Below, piece by piece: positions 1 to 7,016 of a stretch of 8,637 nucleotides of DNA. The stretch lies in the NCBI GenBank assembly GCA_031290695.1, contig JAITNB010000107.1, positions 1 to 8,637 of the forward strand, given 5' to 3'. This stretch comes from Coriobacteriales bacterium (GTDB lineage Bacteria; Actinomycetota; Coriobacteriia; Coriobacteriales; UBA8131). A model generated the notes under the pieces. That model was not told where the DNA came from and ran no database searches. It saw only the letters and a list, made by a program, of their open reading frames with translations. Made by a program: the position numbers and the translations under genes. The stretch's first letter is position 1. Each line of letters opens with the position of its first letter.

Positions 1-233
1 GGGCTGAGGTGGTCGCAGAGGGAGGCGGCGAGCTTTTTGTAGGGCATGGTGACATTGTAGCCGATAAACGCGGGGGTGCTACGGGTTGCCTGGATGCGGC
101 TTGCACACGCGGCCTCGGAGCTGTCGGGGTACCGCGCGTACTCCCAGTCAAGGCCAAGCGCCGCATACGCCGCGTTATGCATAACGGGCGACAGCGAGTG
201 CGCTATGGGGGTTCCCAGCAGACCGGCCTTCAT
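1..233 (-). CDS. aroE: Shikimate dehydrogenase, N-terminal part (runs off left edge)
   Basis: Shikimate dehydrogenase reduces 3-dehydroshikimate to shikimate with NADPH in the cytoplasmic aromatic amino-acid (chorismate) pathway. Only the first 77 codons are in the window, all from the substrate-binding domain. Near the start is HSLSPVMHNAAY, whose two serines (Ser13 and Ser15 from the chosen start) correspond to the shikimate-binding Ser pair of the family. Residues 60-66 read NVTMPYK, the invariant NVTxPxK motif whose lysine (Lys66) is the catalytic lysine. The NADPH-binding Rossmann half is outside the window. I chose the ATG at 233 because a GAGG Shine-Dalgarno lies 8 bases upstream and the protein then begins MKAGLLG, typical for AroE. 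An in-frame ATG at 251 overlaps the yqeG stop and has no clear ribosome site. It is the last visible gene of the alaS operon. The yqeG-aroE neighbourhood is also known in Bacillus. Identity is near certain; the exact start is less so. Confidence 0.93.
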   Translation of the reverse strand, partial: MKAGLLGTPIAHSLSPVMHNAAYAALGLDWEYARYPDSSEAACASRIQATRSTPAFIGYNVTMPYKKLAASLCDHLS

Positions 234-241
234 AAACAAGT

Positions 242-245
242 CCTC
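242..245 (-). promoter_or_regulatory. Ribosome binding site deciding the aroE start
   Basis: The minus strand reads GAGG followed by 8 bases and then the ATG at 233. The site overlaps the stop codon of the upstream phosphatase gene (TGA at 246-244), so aroE translation is probably coupled to termination of that gene. It favours the 233 start over the ATG at 251. Confidence 0.5.
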
Positions 246-738
246 ACTCATCGGGCTGTAGGTCGCCCACGAGCCGGTGCTCGATGCGGCGAAAGAGCTG
301 CGTGTACCAGAGGTCGACGTGCGACAGTGGTTCCACGAGGATCGCGGGCATGTGCAGCAGGTGTGCTCCCAGTACATCGGTCATAAGCTGGTCGCCCACA
401 ACGACGGTGGTCGCGGGCTTCTCCGCAATCTTTTTTAGCGCGTGTAGAAAGGCGAAGGGTGCGGGCTTCATGGCCTTGTAGACGATGGGTACGTCCAGTT
501 GTGCGGCATAGCCAAAGACCACGCGATGCCAGTTGTTTGAGAGCAGACAGACCTTGAGGCCGCTCGCCTTGGCATGGGCGACCCAGGCGATGACCTCGGG
601 GGACAGCACGTGGGTGTCGCGGGGCACAAGGGTGTTGTCGATGTCGATGAGCAGGGCGTGCGTGCCGCGTGCCGCCAGGCGCACGGGGTCGATGCGCGTC
701 ACGGAGGCGAGGTAGGCGTCGGGCTTGAAGAGCGGCAT
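244..738 (-). CDS. yqeG: YqeG family HAD-IIIA type phosphatase
   Basis: This 164-residue cytoplasmic protein belongs to the haloacid dehalogenase phosphatases of the YqeG type. Visible motifs are motif I DIDNT at residues 32-36 (Asp32 nucleophile, Asp34 acid/base), motif II with Ser67 in LLSNN, motif III Lys91-Pro92 in MKPAP, and motif IV GDQLMTD at 115-121 with the Mg2+-binding aspartates. The C-terminal stretch with Trp-Tyr-Thr, Arg-Arg and Glu after motif IV is also characteristic of YqeG proteins. There is no cap-domain insertion, as expected for subclass III, and the length matches the family. The physiological substrate of YqeG is not settled. The start lies 13 bases after the mltG stop and the end overlaps the upstream signals of aroE, so it is an internal cistron of the operon. 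In Bacillus subtilis yqeG is likewise near aroE (with yqeH between them); no yqeH is present here. The family call is secure, the substrate unknown. Confidence 0.9.
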   Translation of the reverse strand: MPLFKPDAYLASVTRIDPVRLAARGTHALLIDIDNTLVPRDTHVLSPEVIAWVAHAKASGLKVCLLSNNWHRVVFGYAAQLDVPIVYKAMKPAPFAFLHALKKIAEKPATTVVVGDQLMTDVLGAHLLHMPAILVEPLSHVDLWYTQLFRRIEHRLVGDLQPDE

Positions 739-751
739 CAGCGGCTACTCA

Positions 752-2026
752 CTACTCGATCCCGGCGGCCTCGTTGTAGGCATCGCTCACGATGTTGTGC
801 TCTTCCAGCGTCTCGCTGAATATATGCTTGGTGCTGTCGGGCGACGAGAGCGCGTAGTAGTAGTAGCCGGTATCGGCGGGGTTGGCGGCGGCGATGAGCG
901 ACTCGATGCGCGGCGAGCAGATGGGGCCGGCGGGCAAGCCGTCCACCTTATATGTGTTGTAGGGGCTGTCGACCTCAAGGTCCTCGAAGCTCGGCGACTG
1001 TTTGGGGTCGTTGGTCTCCCGCAGGGCATAGTTGACCGTGGGGTCGAGCTGCAAGCGCATACCCTCGCGCAAGCGGTTGTGGATGACCGACGAGACAAGG
1101 GGGCGCTCCTCGTCCTCAGCCGTCTCCCGCTCAACGAGCGAGCCGATGGTCACAACGTCGAAGACCGTGAGGTTATGCTCCTCGGCATACTGCATGTTCA
1201 CAGCAGTGAACTCTATCTCGAACTGGTCGAGCAGCACACGTATGACATCGCTGGCCGTGGCTTCCTCGGGGATGATATAGGTCTTGGGATAGAGGAAGCC
1301 CTCAAGCGAGTTGTCGTAGACGCCCTCAAGGAAGGGATAATCGGAGACGTACTGGTCGGCCGCGTACACCTGCTCCATGAAAGTGGCGGCGGGGATACCG
1401 CATATCTCTTCGACCCGGTCGGCAGTTTCTTGAGCTGTCAACCCCTCGGGGATGGTGAGTTTGTTGCCATCGGGCTGCACGATGGGGCCTTCGACAAGCC
1501 TGTCTATGAGCTCGTCGATGTCCATGCCCGTCGTGAGGGTGTAGAGCCCCGGCCTGAGCTTGTCCGAGACAGCACGCTCGACAACGCGGCTCGTGAAGGC
1601 GCGGGTTTCGGCAATGACGCCCTTCTCCTTGAGCTTGGTGGCGATGACGCTCGTCGCGTCGCCTTCGTCGATCCTCACCGTTACCGTGATGCCCGGCTCG
1701 ATGGCCTCGGGGGTTCCTAGGAACATGTCGTAGAGCTCAATGCCGCCATAGACCAAGGCCGCCGCGACCCCCAGGAACAGGACGACCGCGATGATGATTG
1801 GCCATTTGCGCCGGCGCGGCCTGATGGCCGAGGTGTCGTAAGAGGCGAACTGCTTGGCAGCCTGTTTGTGCGCAAAGCGCGACCGCTTGACGACGTAGGG
1901 CTTGTAGGCATTTGGGTTTGCGCCGGGGCTCGTGTTTGTGCTCTGCCGCGAGCTTGGCCGCAGCGAGGAGTTGTGCTGCGTGTTAGGGTCGGGCGGTACG
2001 CTGTGCCTTCCTTGCGTCTTTGCCAT
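752..2026 (-). CDS. mltG: Endolytic murein transglycosylase MltG (YceG-like)
   Basis: MltG cleaves nascent peptidoglycan glycan strands next to the membrane and is thought to set glycan length as a terminator of polymerisation. The 424-residue protein has an N-terminal cytoplasmic tail of about 74 residues rich in Ser, Asn, Gln and basic residues, ending in RPRRRK. One membrane segment (about 75-95, PIIIAVVLFLGVAAALVYGG) follows, then an extracytoplasmic part. About 112-185 looks like the LysM-like subdomain. The YceG catalytic domain shows LEGFLYPKTY (241-250), SLVERET (296-302) with the expected catalytic glutamate (Glu299), the RLQLDPTVNYAL segment (324-335), and VDGLPAGPICSPRIES (361-376). 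The order is N-in, C-out, as in characterised MltG. The ATG at 2026 has an AGGA 9 bases upstream. It lies 77 bases after ruvX and 13 before yqeG in the same operon. The long polar tail is longer than in E. coli MltG but common in actinobacterial homologues. Confidence 0.96.
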   Translation of the reverse strand: MAKTQGRHSVPPDPNTQHNSSLRPSSRQSTNTSPGANPNAYKPYVVKRSRFAHKQAAKQFASYDTSAIRPRRRKWPIIIAVVLFLGVAAALVYGGIELYDMFLGTPEAIEPGITVTVRIDEGDATSVIATKLKEKGVIAETRAFTSRVVERAVSDKLRPGLYTLTTGMDIDELIDRLVEGPIVQPDGNKLTIPEGLTAQETADRVEEICGIPAATFMEQVYAADQYVSDYPFLEGVYDNSLEGFLYPKTYIIPEEATASDVIRVLLDQFEIEFTAVNMQYAEEHNLTVFDVVTIGSLVERETAEDEERPLVSSVIHNRLREGMRLQLDPTVNYALRETNDPKQSPSFEDLEVDSPYNTYKVDGLPAGPICSPRIESLIAAANPADTGYYYYALSSPDSTKHIFSETLEEHNIVSDAYNEAAGIE

Positions 2027-2103
2027 CTGCGCTGGTCCTGTTCATCATCAAGGGGCTGCTGGCGGTGAGGCCCTTATGCCATCCCACCCCCAGCCCTACT
2101 GGT

Positions 2104-2523
2104 CTAACTGGCTTCACGCCGCCCGTCAAGATACGCCTGTAAAACGAGCGACGCCGCTATCATGTCTATTTTACCCCGCATTGTACGTTCTGAGTACCCG
2201 GATTCGCGCAGTATTCGCTTTGCCTCGGTGCTTGACAGCCGCTCATCCTGAAAAACAAGGGGCAAACCGGTTTGCCGGGCCACCTGTTGGGCCGTCTCAC
2301 GCGTACCTGCCGCCTGTGCGTTCTCCTCCCCCAAAAGCGAGAGCGGAAGACCGCAGCAGAGAAGGCCGGGCTCATAGTCCTCGATAATCCTCCGGAACGC
2401 AGTGCTGTTAGCAAGCACCTCGCTGGTCGCTAAAACGCTAATTGGTGTAGCAATTTTAGCAGCGGCATCAGACACCGCGATGCCGGTACGCTTCTCGCCT
2501 ATGTCGAGTGCCAGAATCCTCAT
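2104..2523 (-). CDS. ruvX: RuvX/YqgF family pre-16S rRNA nuclease, Holliday-junction-resolvase-like
   Basis: RuvX (YqgF) has an RNase H fold. It is annotated as a putative Holliday junction resolvase and, in E. coli, is implicated in 16S rRNA 5'-end maturation. The 139-residue length is typical. Residues 1-18 (MRILALDIGEKRTGIAVS) carry the first catalytic aspartate, Asp7, in the LDxG strand. GLPLSLLG at 58-65 is the signature GLPL loop. DERLSSTEA at 93-101 is the conserved DERL-T/S-T-EA motif. Asp120 in the KIDMIAASLVLQAYLD block completes the acidic centre. Its ATG overlaps the alaS TGA by 4 bases (ATGA), so translation is probably coupled to alaS. A ruvX gene just after alaS, followed by mltG, is a common arrangement in Gram-positive bacteria. 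The gene is intact. Confidence 0.96.
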   Translation of the reverse strand: MRILALDIGEKRTGIAVSDAAAKIATPISVLATSEVLANSTAFRRIIEDYEPGLLCCGLPLSLLGEENAQAAGTRETAQQVARQTGLPLVFQDERLSSTEAKRILRESGYSERTMRGKIDMIAASLVLQAYLDGRREAS

Positions 2524-5327
2524 GCGTACTGTGAGCGAGCGAGGGCGAGGGCGTCGTCGAGGGCAGATACGTCCTTGCCGCCGGCCTGGGCCATCGTGGG
2601 CTTGCCGCCACCGCCGCCTTTGATGAGGGGGGCGGCCTGCTTGATCACGGCACCGGCGTTAAAGCCCGCATCGACTGCCGGCTGTGTGCCAGCGGCAAGC
2701 AGCAGCGGCGACCCGGCGGGCGTGATGCTGCCCAGCACAACGGCGGCGGCGCTGCCCAGCTTGCCCCGCAGCTCGTCCCATGCGCCGCGCAGGCCCTCGA
2801 CGTCGAGGCCATCCAGGCGGGCGACCACGAGCGTGTAGCCCGCCACGTCAAGCGCGCCGTCGAGCAGCACCTGCACACTGCCCGCAGCAGCGGCCTTGCG
2901 ACCCGCCGCAAGCGTGTCTTCAAGCTCACGGATGCGGGCCAGGGTTGCCACGGCCTTGTCCGCAACCTCTAAGGGGCCTGACTTGAGGGCGGCGGCGGCC
3001 TTGCGCAGCTCTGCCTCCATGCGGTTGACGTGTTGGAGGGCGTCGAAGCTTGTGACGGCCTCGATGCGGCGCAGGCTGGCGCCCACGCTCGACTCGCCGG
3101 TGATCTTGAGGAAGCCTATCTGGGCGGTATGGGTGACGTGGGTGCCGCCACAGAGCTCGCGGGAGGCGGGGCCGGCCTCAAGCACGCGCACGCGCTCGCC
3201 ATACTTCTCGCCAAAGAGGGCGGTCACGCCGCTGTCGCGGGCCTCGTCGAGCGAAGTCTCGTAGGAGCTCACGGTGCCGTCCTCCATGATGAGGATGTTG
3301 ACCTGCTCCTCGATCTCGCGCAGTTGCGCGGCGGTGAGGGGCTCGAAGTGCGTGAAGTCGAAGCGCAGGTGGTCGGGGGCCACGAGGGAGCCGGCCTGCT
3401 TGACGTGCTCGCCCAGTATCTGCTGCAACGCGTAGTGCAGCAGGTGGGTGGCGGTGTGGTTGCGCTCGGTGCGCTCGCGGCGCATCGTGTCGATATGCGC
3501 GTGTACCGCGTCGCCCACGCGCAGGGTGCCGTCGATAGAGCCCTCGTGCGCATAGACGGCCTTCTCAAAGACCCTGGTATCGGTGACGGTAAAGACGGTT
3601 GCTGGAGCAGGTGGGGTGGGGGAAGTGATGGGGGTGGCAGGAGTAGCGAGGGTGGTGGTGCTGGGAGTGGTGGAGGTGGTGATAAGGCCGGTGTCGCCTA
3701 CCTGGCCACCCATCTCGGCGTAGAACGGGGTGCGGTCGAGGATGACCTGCGCCGCCTGGCCATTGGTGATGGAGTCAACGGATACCTTATGTGTTTGACC
3801 GCTAGCATCTGTCTCGCTCACCACGAGGGCGACAACGGTGGCATCAAGCTCCTTGTGGGTATAGCCCGCGAAAGCCGTGGGGCCGCTTTGGTTGAGGATG
3901 TCGAGCCACACGTCGCCCTGCACCCAGGCACCGCCCTTGGCGTGTGCGCGGGCGCGTGTGCGCTGGTTGTCCATATGTGCCTCAAAGCCCTCACGGTCGA
4001 CGCCGATGCCCTGCTCGCCCGCTATCTCGACGGTGAGGTCGATGGGAAACCCGTAGCGGTCATGCAGCTCGAAGGCGGCTTTGCCGGAGAGGGTGGGGGC
4101 GGTGGGCGCAGTGGGGGCGGTCTTGTCCAAAAGGGCATCGAGGTGCTGGTCGAGGTAGACCTGGCCCTGGCGGAGGGTCTGGTTGAAGCGTTCTTCCTCG
4201 GCGTGGACGATGCGCTCTATGAGGCGTTGGTTCTCGCGCAGCTCGGGGTAGGGGCCGGCCATCTCGTCGATGACGGCGGTGAGGTAGGCGCCCAAAAACG
4301 GCGGCTCGATGCCCAGCAGTTGACCGTGGCGCACGGCGCGGCGCAGCAAGCGGCGCAGCACGTAGCCGCGGCCCTCGTTGGAGGGCAGGATGCCGTCGGC
4401 AATCATGAAGGCCACGGCGCGGGCGTGGTCGGCCACGATGCGCAGTGAGAGGTCGGTCGAGGCGGGTGATGAGGGTTTTGCGCTCGATGGGTCAAGGGCG
4501 GGCGTGGGAGCATGGGGCGCTTCGGCGGGGGACGGGGCGCCATTGTAGCGTTTGCCACTCAGCTTCTCCCCTACCGCAATGAGGCCGCGCAGGATGTCGG
4601 TCTCGTAGTTGGACTGCACGCCCTGCAGGATAGCGGCGGTGCGCTCAAGGCCCATGCCGGTATCGATGTTCTTCTTGGGCAGCGGCTTGAGGGTGCCGTC
4701 CTCCTGGCGGTCGTACTGTGTGAAGACGCAGTTCCAGTACTCAAGAAAGCGGTCACAGTCACAGCCAGGGGCGCAGCCGGGCTTGCCGCAGCCATGCTGG
4801 GGGCCTTGGTCGTAGTAGAGCTCGCTGCAAGGGCCGCAGGGGCCGGTGGGGCCGGCCGTCCAGAAGTTGTCTTCCTCGCCCAGGCGGGTGATATGGGAGT
4901 CGGGGACGCCCAGTGAACGCCAGATGTCTACGGTCTCATCGTCATCCAAGTACACGGTGAAGTACAGCCGCTCGGGGTCAAAACCCAGCACCTCGGTCGA
5001 GAACTCGTAGGCCCAGGCGCACATCTCCTCCTTGAAATACTCCCCAAACGAGAAGTTGCCCAGCATCTCAAAGAAGCTCAGGTGCCGCCCCGTGGTGCCA
5101 ATGATGTCGATGTCGGTGGTGCGCACGCACTTCTGCACCGTCGTGGTGCCAATATAGGGTGCCTCAAGCTGCTTTTGCTGCAGGAAGTAGGGCTTAAACT
5201 GCACCATGCCGGCGCTGGTGAGCAGCAACGAGGGGTCGTCAGGCACAAGCGAGCTCGAGGGCCAGCGCTTACAGCCCTTCTCCTCGAAGAAGGCAAGGTA
5301 TCTCTCACGTAGTTCTGCGCTTTTCAC
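2520..5327 (-). CDS. alaS: Alanyl-tRNA synthetase with three low-complexity insertions
   Basis: AlaRS charges tRNA-Ala with alanine and hydrolyses mis-charged Ser- or Gly-tRNA-Ala. The class II catalytic core is clear: RHLSFFEMLGNFSFGEYFKE (81-100), NIDTGMGLERTA (220-231) and GRGYVLRRLLRRAVRHG (319-335). A four-Cys cluster (Cys180, 185, 189, 191) is a putative Zn site seen in many Gram-positive AlaRS. The editing domain has HTATH (His624, His628) and CGGTH (Cys726, His730), the four usual Zn ligands. The C-Ala domain follows, including the Gly-rich GGGGGKPTMAQAGG near 904-917. At 935 residues it is longer than the roughly 875 usual, mainly because of Pro/Thr/Ala-rich inserts at about 263-292, 402-414 and 549-579, all in loops that vary in the family. 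The GTG start has AAGGAG 6 bases upstream. It is first in the operon, with its own promoter. It appears functional. Confidence 0.98.
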   Translation of the reverse strand: MKSAELRERYLAFFEEKGCKRWPSSSLVPDDPSLLLTSAGMVQFKPYFLQQKQLEAPYIGTTTVQKCVRTTDIDIIGTTGRHLSFFEMLGNFSFGEYFKEEMCAWAYEFSTEVLGFDPERLYFTVYLDDDETVDIWRSLGVPDSHITRLGEEDNFWTAGPTGPCGPCSELYYDQGPQHGCGKPGCAPGCDCDRFLEYWNCVFTQYDRQEDGTLKPLPKKNIDTGMGLERTAAILQGVQSNYETDILRGLIAVGEKLSGKRYNGAPSPAEAPHAPTPALDPSSAKPSSPASTDLSLRIVADHARAVAFMIADGILPSNEGRGYVLRRLLRRAVRHGQLLGIEPPFLGAYLTAVIDEMAGPYPELRENQRLIERIVHAEEERFNQTLRQGQVYLDQHLDALLDKTAPTAPTAPTLSGKAAFELHDRYGFPIDLTVEIAGEQGIGVDREGFEAHMDNQRTRARAHAKGGAWVQGDVWLDILNQSGPTAFAGYTHKELDATVVALVVSETDASGQTHKVSVDSITNGQAAQVILDRTPFYAEMGGQVGDTGLITTSTTPSTTTLATPATPITSPTPPAPATVFTVTDTRVFEKAVYAHEGSIDGTLRVGDAVHAHIDTMRRERTERNHTATHLLHYALQQILGEHVKQAGSLVAPDHLRFDFTHFEPLTAAQLREIEEQVNILIMEDGTVSSYETSLDEARDSGVTALFGEKYGERVRVLEAGPASRELCGGTHVTHTAQIGFLKITGESSVGASLRRIEAVTSFDALQHVNRMEAELRKAAAALKSGPLEVADKAVATLARIRELEDTLAAGRKAAAAGSVQVLLDGALDVAGYTLVVARLDGLDVEGLRGAWDELRGKLGSAAAVVLGSITPAGSPLLLAAGTQPAVDAGFNAGAVIKQAAPLIKGGGGGKPTMAQAGGKDVSALDDALALARSQYA
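3591..3683 (-). repeat. Low-complexity Thr/Pro/Ala insertion in the AlaS editing region
   Basis: These codons encode AlaS residues 549-579, made almost only of Thr, Ser, Pro and Ala between GDTGLI and VTDTRVF. In other AlaRS this is a short beta-hairpin loop. On the + strand the segment is a dense array of G-runs (for example GGGGTGGGGG at 3613-3622 and GGGGG at 3630-3634), so it is simple-sequence DNA prone to slippage. Confidence 0.75.
4086..4124 (-). repeat. Thr-Ala-Pro tripeptide repeat in AlaS
   Basis: AlaS residues 402-414 include three tandem copies of the tripeptide TAP, then TLSG, in a loop before the conserved AAFELHDRYGFPIDLT block. The + strand has G-runs at 4091-4093, 4095-4099, 4104-4106 and 4113-4117 with loops of 1, 4 and 6 bases, which fits the canonical G-quadruplex pattern on the alaS template strand. 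Confidence 0.7.
4452..4541 (-). repeat. Pro/Ala/Ser-rich insertion in AlaS after the catalytic core
   Basis: This segment encodes AlaS residues 263-292, between the KRYNG element and LRIVADHARAVAFMIADG. Other AlaRS have only a few acidic or polar residues here. The + strand contains GGG runs at 4489-4491, 4496-4498, 4500-4502 and 4506-4508 with loops of 4, 1 and 3 bases, a strict G-quadruplex motif, and further G-runs on both sides. Confidence 0.7.
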
Positions 5328-5333
5328 AGTCGT

Positions 5334-5339
5334 CTCCTT
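5334..5339 (-). promoter_or_regulatory. Strong ribosome binding site for alaS
   Basis: The minus strand reads AAGGAG, then 6 bases, then GTG at 5327. This near-perfect Shine-Dalgarno fixes the GTG as the alaS start; there is no competing upstream in-frame ATG. Confidence 0.85.
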
Positions 5340-5358
5340 GATTGAAGGTAGAGACCGT

Positions 5359-5390
5359 ATTATAGCGGATTATTGGGAAGGGCATGTTAA
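5359..5390 (-). promoter_or_regulatory. Predicted sigma-70-type promoter of the alaS operon
   Basis: On the minus strand a perfect -10 hexamer TATAAT lies at 5364-5359. Upstream, TTAACA at 5390-5385 resembles a -35 element but with a long 20-base spacer; the hexamers at 17-18 bases are poor. The implied start of transcription near 5352 gives a leader of only about 25 bases, too short for a T-box. The -10 call is firm, the -35 tentative. Confidence 0.6.
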
Positions 5391-5411
5391 CCTGCACACA
5401 GAGTCTGCAGG
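5391..5411. repeat. Inverted repeat between the anti-sigma gene and the alaS promoter
   Basis: The arms CCTGCA (5391-5396) and TGCAGG (5406-5411) are exact complements around 9 bases, and two further inner pairs form after one mismatch. It sits directly upstream of the putative alaS -35 element and 38 bases after the anti-sigma stop. It could be a weak terminator for the sigma/anti-sigma operon, although no T-run follows it, or an operator. Nothing in the sequence decides between these. Confidence 0.4.
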
Positions 5412-5448
5412 GTGCTCATAACTGCTAACAGCCAGCGCTTCCTTTTCC

Positions 5449-7002
5449 TTAGTTGAGAGGCAACGTGAGAGCGGCCTCGTGGTCGAGGGAAAAGGTCGCG
5501 TCGTAGAGGTATGCGAAGGCGGTTATGGTGCGAAGCTCCTCCTCAGTGGTGGCGTAGTAGTCCCAAGTGGTTGTAAGCGTACCGGTGGCGCGGTCAAAGT
5601 ATGAGTGCGTAAGGACATCCTGGTTGTTCTCGGCGAGCTTCACGGAGGTCAGGTCGTCGGGCATGAACAATGTCTTGCCCTGATACGCGAGCAGATGCCC
5701 GTAGGGCTTGAGCGTGACGGTTATGCGGCTGTCTTCGACCAGGTATGTCTCCACGGTGTATCCACCCAGAGGAGTCACCGCAACCTGCGCGCCTACCTGG
5801 GTGAGGTTAGCGGTACGCAGCCCGTTTTGCCCGGCGGCACCGTCGTTTGAGACGATGGGCGTGAGCGTGACGCTTTGCGTGGTGGGGTCAAGGCCCAGTA
5901 GCTCATAGGTGTAGGAGCTGTACCGGGCAACACTGAGCTTGCTTTCCTTACCATCCATCTCAGCGCCTATGAGCTCAGACCGCCCGTCAAGGCCACCTAC
6001 CCACAGTACCTGTGCGGTGTTTCCCCTGTCGTCGGCGACCAGGTATGCTTCGAGCCCCTGCGGCTGTGCGGGGACATCGCCAGCCATCTGCTCTGCGACC
6101 GTGACGGTCGCGCCAAAAGGGGTGAACGCTATTCTCTGGAGGTCAAGCGTCCTTTGTTCCTGGCCTCCCGTAAACGTGTAGATGCCGGGCTCGATTGCAC
6201 GGGTGAGGGCGGCGGGGGCGCCCTTGTTAACGAGCACCTTGAAGACCAGTCCGCTTTGCAGGCTTGGGTAAAGGGGCTCTGTGCCACCTGCAAACACCTT
6301 GAGGTCATCAACATCGATGGTAAGCTCGAACTGGTTGGGCTGCGGTGTGACGATGACCTGGTGGACCATCACCGCCAACGTATGCTCATCCACGAGATAC
6401 GGGTCGCAGTCTTGGCTGTCAACAGTGGATACGGGCGTGGTGTTGGCCGTAAAAGGCTGCCCGTTGGCGAGTAGGTGGAACCGGGGGGCGAGTATAAAGA
6501 GCCCCCACCAGGTAGGAACGGGTGCGTTGCTCCCCGTGTGAAGGCCCGTAGTGTCGATAGGCTGGTCAAAGGCCAGCGTAAAGAACGCGTTGACAAAGCT
6601 GTCGTCCACGGCAACGGCATCGAGCGTGATGGTTCCTCCGTCAAATGCCTGCGTCTGGCCAACCGGCGCGTTAAACTGCTCAAGGCTCGCCTGTGAGCCC
6701 TGAAAGTACAAAGACGCATTGCCCTCGCCAAGGGTCGGTTGTGGTGGGGAGAAGTACGTGATGTCCTGCGCGCTCATGAACGCCCCGATGCCGAGTACCG
6801 TCGCGTAGGCCGCCGACGGGAGCGCCACTGCCAACGCCGCCACGAGGAGCGCCGTGCGCAGTTTCCCGACATGTGGGCGGGAGGGCATCTGGTCGAGCTG
6901 GTCGAGGCCCAGCTTTTCAAACGTCCTGCGGCGCAGGGATTCCTCGTCAAAGGCCACGGGTTTGATGTTGTAGAGCTCATCGTTTGTTGGGTAGTCCTGC
7001 AT
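5449..7002 (-). CDS. DUF4179-type membrane anti-sigma factor
   Basis: This single-pass membrane protein probably binds and restrains the sigma factor encoded just upstream. From the chosen ATG (517 residues) it has a cytoplasmic N-terminal segment of about 45 residues with charged helices (DEESLRRRTFEKLGLDQLDQ), which would be the sigma-contacting part. One hydrophobic segment follows at about 48-74 (LRTALLVAALAVALPSAAYA and on). The rest is a large extracytoplasmic beta-rich region. The start of that region (ITYFSPPQPTLGEGN and then GGTITLDAVAVDDSFVNAFF) resembles the DUF4179 domain found in anti-sigma proteins of Gram-positives. The long C-terminal region has no motif I recognise and may be the sensor. 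An in-frame GTG at 7020 overlaps the sigma stop in a GTGA, but GAGAGG placed 5 bases before the ATG at 7002 favours the latter. Family assignment is by resemblance and context. Confidence 0.75.
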   Translation of the reverse strand: MQDYPTNDELYNIKPVAFDEESLRRRTFEKLGLDQLDQMPSRPHVGKLRTALLVAALAVALPSAAYATVLGIGAFMSAQDITYFSPPQPTLGEGNASLYFQGSQASLEQFNAPVGQTQAFDGGTITLDAVAVDDSFVNAFFTLAFDQPIDTTGLHTGSNAPVPTWWGLFILAPRFHLLANGQPFTANTTPVSTVDSQDCDPYLVDEHTLAVMVHQVIVTPQPNQFELTIDVDDLKVFAGGTEPLYPSLQSGLVFKVLVNKGAPAALTRAIEPGIYTFTGGQEQRTLDLQRIAFTPFGATVTVAEQMAGDVPAQPQGLEAYLVADDRGNTAQVLWVGGLDGRSELIGAEMDGKESKLSVARYSSYTYELLGLDPTTQSVTLTPIVSNDGAAGQNGLRTANLTQVGAQVAVTPLGGYTVETYLVEDSRITVTLKPYGHLLAYQGKTLFMPDDLTSVKLAENNQDVLTHSYFDRATGTLTTTWDYYATTEEELRTITAFAYLYDATFSLDHEAALTLPLN

Positions 7003-7007
7003 AGCAG

Positions 7008-7013
7008 CCTCTC
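7008..7013 (-). promoter_or_regulatory. Ribosome binding site deciding the anti-sigma start
   Basis: GAGAGG on the minus strand lies 5 bases before the ATG at 7002 and just inside the GTG-started alternative (7020). The GTG has only a weak purine stretch upstream, so 7002 is the preferred start. The site lies immediately after the sigma stop, as expected for coupled translation. Confidence 0.5.
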
Positions 7014-7016
7014 TTT

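Noticed and set aside
9..386. Open frame of 125 codons on the + strand over aroE and yqeG
   Set aside because: The minus strand gives clear AroE (NVTMPYK) and HAD motifs over the same bases; the + strand translation is Arg/Gly-rich without similarity to anything I recognise.
725..1720. Open frame of 331 codons on the + strand, opposite mltG
   Set aside because: It is antisense to a gene whose catalytic motifs are intact. The translation shows no family motif, and stop-free antisense frames are common in GC-rich DNA.
3030..4448. Long open frame of 472 codons on the + strand, opposite alaS
   Set aside because: It lies wholly antisense to the well-supported alaS gene. Its translation is Gly/Val/Ala-rich with low-complexity Gly tracts, as expected from a GC-rich gene read in the opposite frame, and it has no recognisable domain.
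5328..5448. T-box riboswitch upstream of alaS
   Set aside because: Only 121 bases separate the genes, the promoter -10 lies within them, and no T-box sequence or antiterminator/terminator pair is visible.
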